The notes beneath the pieces were generated by a model. That model was not told the origin of the DNA, did not search any database, and saw nothing but the letters and a program-made list of their open reading frames with translations. From Rhodocaloribacter sp964552015 (GTDB lineage: Bacteria; Bacteroidota; Rhodothermia; Rhodothermales; ISCAR-4553), in assembly GCA_964552015.1 (NCBI GenBank), contig CAZKFR010000004.1, positions 1 through 64,000 on the forward strand: a DNA stretch of 64,000 nt, written 5' to 3'. Positions 59,787-64,000 of this stretch are shown piece by piece. A program made the position numbers and the translations under genes. Each line of letters begins with the position of its first letter. Position 1 is the stretch's first letter.

Positions 59787-60881
59787 TCAGCCGCCCGGGG
59801 TGCCCCGGTACAGGTAGGCCAGCTCCACCTCGCGCGTACCGTTTGCATCGGCCACGGCGAAGGTGTTGTCGCCACCCCAGATCTCGGCCCCACCTACCTC
59901 ACCGGCTTTGTTGAGCGCGTAAAACTTGACGTTGAAATTCGGTCGTCCCTGGTCATCTTGCAGGCGGGCCAGGCGCGTATGCTCGGCGATACGCTGGCAG
60001 GCGTAGAGGCAGGCCTGCTGGGGGCTGTCCCCCATCCGCATCCGCTCGACGATGAGGAAGGCGCTCAGGTTTTCCAGGTTGGCCTCGCCCCGCCCCGTCG
60101 AGCCGGCGGCCCCGACCTCGTTGTCTACGTACAGCCCGGCCCCGATGATGGGCGAGTCACCCACCCGTCCGGGGATCTTGAAGAAGAGGCCGCTGGTGGT
60201 CGTCACCCCGCTGATGTTGCCTGACAGGTCGATGGCCGAGCAGTGGATCGTGCCCCACTTACGTTTGATTTCCTCGAGGTGCATCCCGATATCGCGGTCC
60301 TCCGGACTGTGCGGGGGCAGGTAGTCGTCCTTGTTCGAGAGCGTCTCCTTCCAGCGCACCCACAGCTCGCGGGCCTTGTCCGTGAGGAGGTTTTCGATCG
60401 GGAAACCGTGCATCCGGGCAAAGTCCTGCGCCCCCTTGCCCACGAGGAGGACGTGGTCGGTGCGTTCCATGACGAGGCGGGCCACCTTCGAGGGATACTT
60501 GATCCCTTCGAGCGCCGCCACGGCCCCGGCCCGCCCCGTGGGTCCGTGCATCACCGAAGCATCGAGCTGCACCACCCCGTCCTCGTTGGGGATCCCGCCA
60601 TAGCCGACGGTCATGTCGTCCGGGTCCTCTTCGACCAGGTTGACGCCGGCAATGACGGCGTCGAGGGCGTCGCCCCCCTGCTGGATGACCTCCATCGCCC
60701 GGGCCACGGCGCGCATGCCGTTCCGGCTGGAGATGGCCACCGGCCCGGCCGGGCGCAGCGCAGGGGTTACCGGCGAGCGTTCCCCGATGACGCGGGCCGC
60801 CGGCCACAGGGAGGCGGCGACGCCGGCCAGCGCACCACGTTTCAAGAAATCGCGACGAGAGGTACCGTGTTCGTTCTGCAT
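59787..60881 (-). CDS. Tat-exported N4-(beta-N-acetylglucosaminyl)-L-asparaginase
   Basis: A 364-residue Ntn-hydrolase that removes glycan from asparagine or hydrolyses related amides. A twin-arginine signal is present (SRRDFLKRG, 8-16). Autocleavage is expected before Thr211 in 'KWGTIHCSAID', the new N-terminal nucleophile. 'KIPGRVGDSPIIGAG' (235-249) and 'AAGSTGRGEANLEN' are substrate-pocket motifs of glycosylasparaginases. 'VGYGGIPNEDGVVQLDAS' lies in the alpha chain. Export suggests use of external or periplasmic glycoproteins/glycopeptides. It converges on the protease gene, with 17 bp between stops. Confidence 0.92.
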   Translation of the reverse strand: MQNEHGTSRRDFLKRGALAGVAASLWPAARVIGERSPVTPALRPAGPVAISSRNGMRAVARAMEVIQQGGDALDAVIAGVNLVEEDPDDMTVGYGGIPNEDGVVQLDASVMHGPTGRAGAVAALEGIKYPSKVARLVMERTDHVLLVGKGAQDFARMHGFPIENLLTDKARELWVRWKETLSNKDDYLPPHSPEDRDIGMHLEEIKRKWGTIHCSAIDLSGNISGVTTTSGLFFKIPGRVGDSPIIGAGLYVDNEVGAAGSTGRGEANLENLSAFLIVERMRMGDSPQQACLYACQRIAEHTRLARLQDDQGRPNFNVKFYALNKAGEVGGAEIWGGDNTFAVADANGTREVELAYLYRGTPGG

Positions 60882-61066
60882 GACGTGCTCCGTTGGTTCG
60901 TGACGAGCGTTGGGGAGCGGGACGAAGCGCAGGAAGGTACGGACGGCCTCGCCAGATTTTCAATGCGAATTTTCAGGGGGACCTCGTGGATCGTGCGAGG
61001 TCGTTCGACATGCTGGCAGCGCTGCCCTATCTTCCCGACGAACCCGACCCCACTTTTTTCTGACGC

Positions 61067-62188
61067 ATGATGCAACCCGATTATCCTGCCCGCCACGCCC
61101 GCCTCGCACGAGCGCTCTCCGACGCGGGTCTCGACGCCCTGGCCCTCAACCCCGGCCCCAGCCTGGTGTATTTTACGGGACTGCATTTCCACCTGAGCGA
61201 GCGGCCCGTCGTCGCCCTGTTTTCGGCTTCCGGCGCTTCCCCCGTGCTCGTCCTGCCGGAACTGGAAGCCCAGAAGGCCAGCGGTGTCCGCTTCGACCTC
61301 CAGACGTTCACCTACACGGAAACGCTTGCCACCTGGCCCGAAGCGTTCTGCCGGGCCGCCGACGCCGCCGGCCTCGACGGCAAGCAGGTGGGGGTGGAGC
61401 CGCGCAGCCTGCGTGTGCTGGAGCTGCGCCTGCTCGAGCAGGCCGCCCCCAACGCCTCGTTCGTCTCGGGCGAAGCGGCCGTGGCGTCGCTGCGGATGCA
61501 GAAGGACGCCGCCGAGCTGGCGCTGATGCGCGAGGCGACGGCCATCGCCCAGCGCGCGCTCCAGGCCACCCTCCCCACGGTCCGCCCCGGCGTCACCGAG
61601 CGCGAGGTGGCCGCCACCCTCATCCAGCACCTCCTGCGCGAAGGCAGCGACGGCGAGCTGCCCTTCCAGCCCATCGTCGCCTTCGGGCCCAACAGCGCCA
61701 ACCCCCACGCCGTCCCGACGGACTATGCGCTCCGTGAGGGCGACCTGGTGCTGTTCGACTGGGGCGCCAACCACCACGGCTACTTCTCCGACCTGACGCG
61801 CTGCTTCGTCGCGGGCGAGCCGGAGGACGAGCTGGCCCGTATCGCCGAGGTGGTGCAGCAGGCCAACGCCGCCGGCTTTGCCGCCGCCGGCCCCGGCGTC
61901 CCCGCCGGCGAGGTGGACCGCGCCGCCCGCCGCGTCATCGAGGCGGCCGGCTACGGCGAATACTTCATCCACCGCACAGGCCATGGCCTCGGCCTGGAGG
62001 TGCACGAGGATCCCTACATCCGGGGCGACAACGAGCAGCGGCTGGCCGAAGGGATGACCTTCACCATCGAGCCGGGCATCTACCTGCCCGGGCGCGGCGG
62101 CGTGCGCATCGAAGACGACGTAGTCATCACCGCCGACGGCGCCGAGCGCCTGAGCGACCTGCCCCGTGAGCTCATCCGGCTGGGGTGA
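61067..62188 (+). CDS. M24-family Xaa-Pro peptidase
   Basis: A 373-residue cytoplasmic metallopeptidase with a creatinase-type N-domain (about 1-130) and a pita-bread C-domain. Metal ligands are visible in 'DWGANHHGYFSDLTRCF' (two aspartates), 'HRTGHGLGLEVHEDPY' (histidine), 'TFTIEPGIYLPG' and 'GVRIEDDVVIT' (two glutamates). It probably releases N-terminal residues before proline or cleaves Xaa-Pro dipeptides (PepP/PepQ type). Two adjacent ATG codons make the start slightly uncertain. It ends directly against a repeat array. Confidence 0.92.
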   Translation: MMQPDYPARHARLARALSDAGLDALALNPGPSLVYFTGLHFHLSERPVVALFSASGASPVLVLPELEAQKASGVRFDLQTFTYTETLATWPEAFCRAADAAGLDGKQVGVEPRSLRVLELRLLEQAAPNASFVSGEAAVASLRMQKDAAELALMREATAIAQRALQATLPTVRPGVTEREVAATLIQHLLREGSDGELPFQPIVAFGPNSANPHAVPTDYALREGDLVLFDWGANHHGYFSDLTRCFVAGEPEDELARIAEVVQQANAAGFAAAGPGVPAGEVDRAARRVIEAAGYGEYFIHRTGHGLGLEVHEDPYIRGDNEQRLAEGMTFTIEPGIYLPGRGGVRIEDDVVITADGAERLSDLPRELIRLG

Positions 62189-62435
62189 AGCGTGGTGCGT
62201 GGTGCGTAGTGCGTGGTGCGTAGTGCGTAAGGTTCGAGTGCTACGAAATACGCACTACGAAATACGCACTACGAAATACGNNNNNNNNNNNNNNNNNNNN
62301 NNNNNNNNNNNNNNNNNNNNNNNNNNNNNNNNNNNNNNNNNNNNNNNNNNNNNNNNNNNNNNNNNNNNNNNNNNNNNNNNCGTAAGGTTCGAGTGCTACG
62401 AAATACGCACTACGAAATACGCACTACGAAATACG
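62189..62435. repeat. tandem/inverted repeat array between convergent genes (contains 100-N gap)
   Basis: The left part repeats GTGCGT(A/G)GTGCGT units; the right part repeats a 14-bp unit CTACGAAATACGCA about three times. CGTAGTGCGTA (62219-62229) and TACGCACTACG (62249-62259) form a perfect 11-bp inverted repeat. The 55 bp before the gap equal the 55 bp after it (62226-62280 and 62381-62435), so the gap is probably an uncollapsed overlap. The array supplies the stop codon and last residues of the convergent lipoprotein gene. Confidence 0.75.
62281..62380. other. assembly gap (100 N), probably artificial
   Basis: The flanking 55-mers are identical, as at the 24311 gap. The sequence may be continuous, or the number of repeat units may be collapsed. 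Confidence 0.9.
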
Positions 62436-63194
62436 AACGAGTAACGCCAGCATACGCTCCTGGACGGCCCGGTGCCCGTGTTCGGTCTCTACGTTGACGT
62501 ACGGGATGCCCCGGCGGCCGCAAAGGACCGAGAGGGAGCCGTCGTCGGTGGCGCGGGCGTTGTCCTGGAGCACCACGTTGAAGCCCGCCGCGCGGATCGC
62601 TTCGAAAAGGCTGCGCTCGGTGACGAAGAAGAAGTCGTCCGGGTCGCTCCCTTCCACGAGGAACACCTCCGCCGCGTTGCCGTCCTCCGAGCCGCCGGGC
62701 AGGTAGCTGGCTGCCGAATAGTTGGCGTCGGTGTTGTTGTGCAGGGCCACCACCAGGGACAGCGTGTCGAGGCCGGCCCGTTCGAGCACGGCCTCCGCCA
62801 GGCGCTCGACCTCGGCGGCGGCTGCCGGGCTGAAGGCCCCGAAGCGGCGTAGCGTGGCCTCGATGCCCGCCGGCGTGAACATGCGGTTCGGGTCGAAGGT
62901 GTACGTGGTGTCGCCCCGGGTGAACGTGATGTTGCGCTCGCCCGTGTGCCGCAGCTCCACCATCCGCCCGCCGTGCCGCGCCAGGATCGCCCGCGCAGCC
63001 TCCACGGCGGTGTTCTCGTTATCGTGCAGGTTCACGTAGGTCCGCCCCGGTCGCCCGCTCTCGGTCACCACCACCGCCACGGCCCCTTCGCCGAGCGGGA
63101 CGGTCGTCACGCTTTCCGGCATCTCCCCCCCACCGCATCCGGCACCGAACAGCAGGGCGGCAACCAAAACGAAAACGGCGACTTTTCCTGACAT
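62424..63194 (-). CDS. putative exported lipoprotein of unknown function
   Basis: A 256-residue protein with a lipoprotein-like signal (MSGKVAVFVLVAALLFGAGC; Cys20 is the likely lipidated residue, although the -3 residue is not leucine). The mature part has charged, conserved-looking clusters: 'YVNLHDNENTAVEAARAIL', 'VELRHTGERNITF', 'YTFDPNRMFTPAGI', 'VVALHNNTDANYS' and 'VNVETEHGHRAVQERM'. The spread of His, Asp and Glu could form a metal site like that of zinc peptidases or deacylases, but no family is recognised. The last codons and the TAG lie inside the repeat array. Confidence 0.7.
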   Translation of the reverse strand: MSGKVAVFVLVAALLFGAGCGGGEMPESVTTVPLGEGAVAVVVTESGRPGRTYVNLHDNENTAVEAARAILARHGGRMVELRHTGERNITFTRGDTTYTFDPNRMFTPAGIEATLRRFGAFSPAAAAEVERLAEAVLERAGLDTLSLVVALHNNTDANYSAASYLPGGSEDGNAAEVFLVEGSDPDDFFFVTERSLFEAIRAAGFNVVLQDNARATDDGSLSVLCGRRGIPYVNVETEHGHRAVQERMLALLVRIS

Positions 63195-63380
63195 CTACAC
63201 CTCGCAATACAGGGAACGCTTTCGCCCAGATAGTGGGCTCCAGAATATCCGCAACGAACGTCAATGGTGAAACCCCCGGGGAGATAACCGCCTCTGTGGC
63301 GTCCGCTCCGATTTGCGAGAAAGCCCGGCGCGTCGCATCTTCCGGGCGCCCTCGCATCGTCAACGAGCCCCTCGCGCCGC

Positions 63381-64000
63381 ATGGACGCCCTCTTTCCGAT
63401 CACCGAACCGACCCACCTCTTCGCCTTTCTGGCCGCCATCCTGGGGCTGGTCTTCTGGCTGAGCACCCTGCCCCCCCTGAAGAAGCTGTTCGAGTTCGTC
63501 CCGCCGGTGATCTGGGCGTACTTCGTGCCAATGATCGCCACGACGCTGGGCGTCACCCCGGACAGCAGCCCCGTCTATTCGTGGATGTCGCGCTATCTGC
63601 TCCCGTTCTCGCTCTTTTTGCTGATGATCACGGTGGACCTGCCGGCGATCCTGCGGCTCGGCAAAACGGCGTTGCTGATGATGCTCGCCGGGACGGCCGG
63701 GATCGTCATCGGAGCGCCGGTGGCGTATCTGATCTTCAAGGGGTTCCTGCCCGAGGATGCCTGGCAGGGGCTGGCGGCCCTCTCGGGGAGCTGGATCGGC
63801 GGCACGGCCAACATGGTCGCCGTGCAGCAGCACATCGAGTCCACGGCGCAGGTGGCCACCACCGTCGACCTCGGCCCCATCATCGTGGTGGACACGGTCG
63901 TCGGGTACGGGTGGATGGGGGTGCTCATCTTTCTGAGCGCCTTTCAGGATCGTTTCAACCGCTGGGTCAAGGCGGATACGAGCTTCGTCGAGGATCTGAA
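63381..64000 (+). CDS. DUF819-family membrane protein, 3' end beyond window
   Basis: The first 206 residues of a multi-pass inner-membrane protein. The frame opens with MDALFPITEPTHLFAF and stays open to the edge. Hydrophobic segments recur about every 30 residues, and 'ALSGSWIGGTANMVAV' is the signature of DUF819 (YjcL-like), a predicted transporter family without a proven substrate. 'LDLGPIIVVDTVV'-like sequence ('VDLGPIIVVDTVVGYGW') follows. It is divergent from the lipoprotein gene across 186 bp in which I saw no clear promoter. Confidence 0.85.
   Translation, partial: MDALFPITEPTHLFAFLAAILGLVFWLSTLPPLKKLFEFVPPVIWAYFVPMIATTLGVTPDSSPVYSWMSRYLLPFSLFLLMITVDLPAILRLGKTALLMMLAGTAGIVIGAPVAYLIFKGFLPEDAWQGLAALSGSWIGGTANMVAVQQHIESTAQVATTVDLGPIIVVDTVVGYGWMGVLIFLSAFQDRFNRWVKADTSFVEDL

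Noticed and set aside
62189..62435. CRISPR array or tRNA in the repeat array
   Set aside because: Units are only 12-14 bp with no unique spacers and no cloverleaf.
1..64000. tRNA, rRNA, tmRNA or insertion-sequence genes
   Set aside because: I looked through the intergenic stretches and saw no cloverleaf, rRNA signature or transposase; a dedicated RNA search (tRNAscan, Infernal) could still find small RNAs.

Overview
The window looks like draft sequence from a GC-rich member of the Bacteroidota/Rhodothermota, most likely a Rhodothermales-type organism (inference). The signs are a secreted protein with a type IX-style C-terminal sorting domain (17484-18761), a YfhO-family membrane protein, a DUF5686/carboxypeptidase-regulatory-like outer-membrane protein, a PorT-like beta-barrel, several Tat-exported proteins, a perfect TAnnTTTG box upstream of pruA, and start codons that mostly lack a Shine-Dalgarno sequence. 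No rRNA, tRNA, CRISPR array, insertion sequence or prophage was recognised. Five runs of exactly 100 N mark scaffold joins. At two of them (24311 and 62281) the flanks share the same 55 bp, so those gaps are probably artificial.

Layout. 1-9717: a minus-strand operon (plsC, gatC, YfhO protein, start of another gene), a beta-barrel gene, a TIM-barrel gene, a propeller protein, purD, a gamma-carbonic-anhydrase-like gene and a secreted triple-repeat protein. 9800-17306: a REP-like element, mutS, a 5'-nucleotidase and a rhodanese that both lost their 5' ends in a gap, and a large outer-membrane protein. 17386-23132: a sorting-domain protein with a perfect internal 342-bp duplication and its terminator, then a six-gene minus-strand run (LolC/E-like permease, peroxiredoxin, moaD, moaE, GH19 glycoside hydrolase, HD hydrolase).

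23271-26569 is the most unusual gene. When the 55-bp overlap is collapsed it reads as one 1047-residue protein: twelve exact 44-residue helical repeats, an acidic linker, and a C-terminal gas-vesicle GvpL/GvpF domain, with no gas-vesicle structural gene nearby. 27024-30333: pruA followed by small membrane and zinc-ribbon proteins and a GntR regulator. 30341-36594: a minus-strand run of alpha-hydroxy-acid oxidase, SDR, sodium/solute symporter and the 7TM-HD protein PgpH. 36757-44838: a CPBP protease, pabB, then a three-gene cassette (ATP-grasp, circularly permuted ATP-grasp, class I glutamine amidotransferase) that looks like an uncharacterised amide- or peptide-forming pathway, then pbpC.

44805-50493: minus-strand Gfo/Idh/MocA, ApbE, a second Gfo/Idh/MocA and a NatAB-like ABC exporter. 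50750-55972: YceI protein, hemolysin-III-like protein, ArsA-type ATPase (cut by a gap), HMG-CoA reductase and a wax ester synthase/DGAT, the last three probably one lipid/isoprenoid operon. 55992-64000: a second REP-like element, SCP2-like protein, glycerate kinase, M6-like protease, Tat-exported glycosylasparaginase, M24 peptidase, a repeat array, a lipoprotein, and the 5' part of a DUF819 membrane protein. Convergent genes are packed very tightly, and several overlap at their 3' ends.
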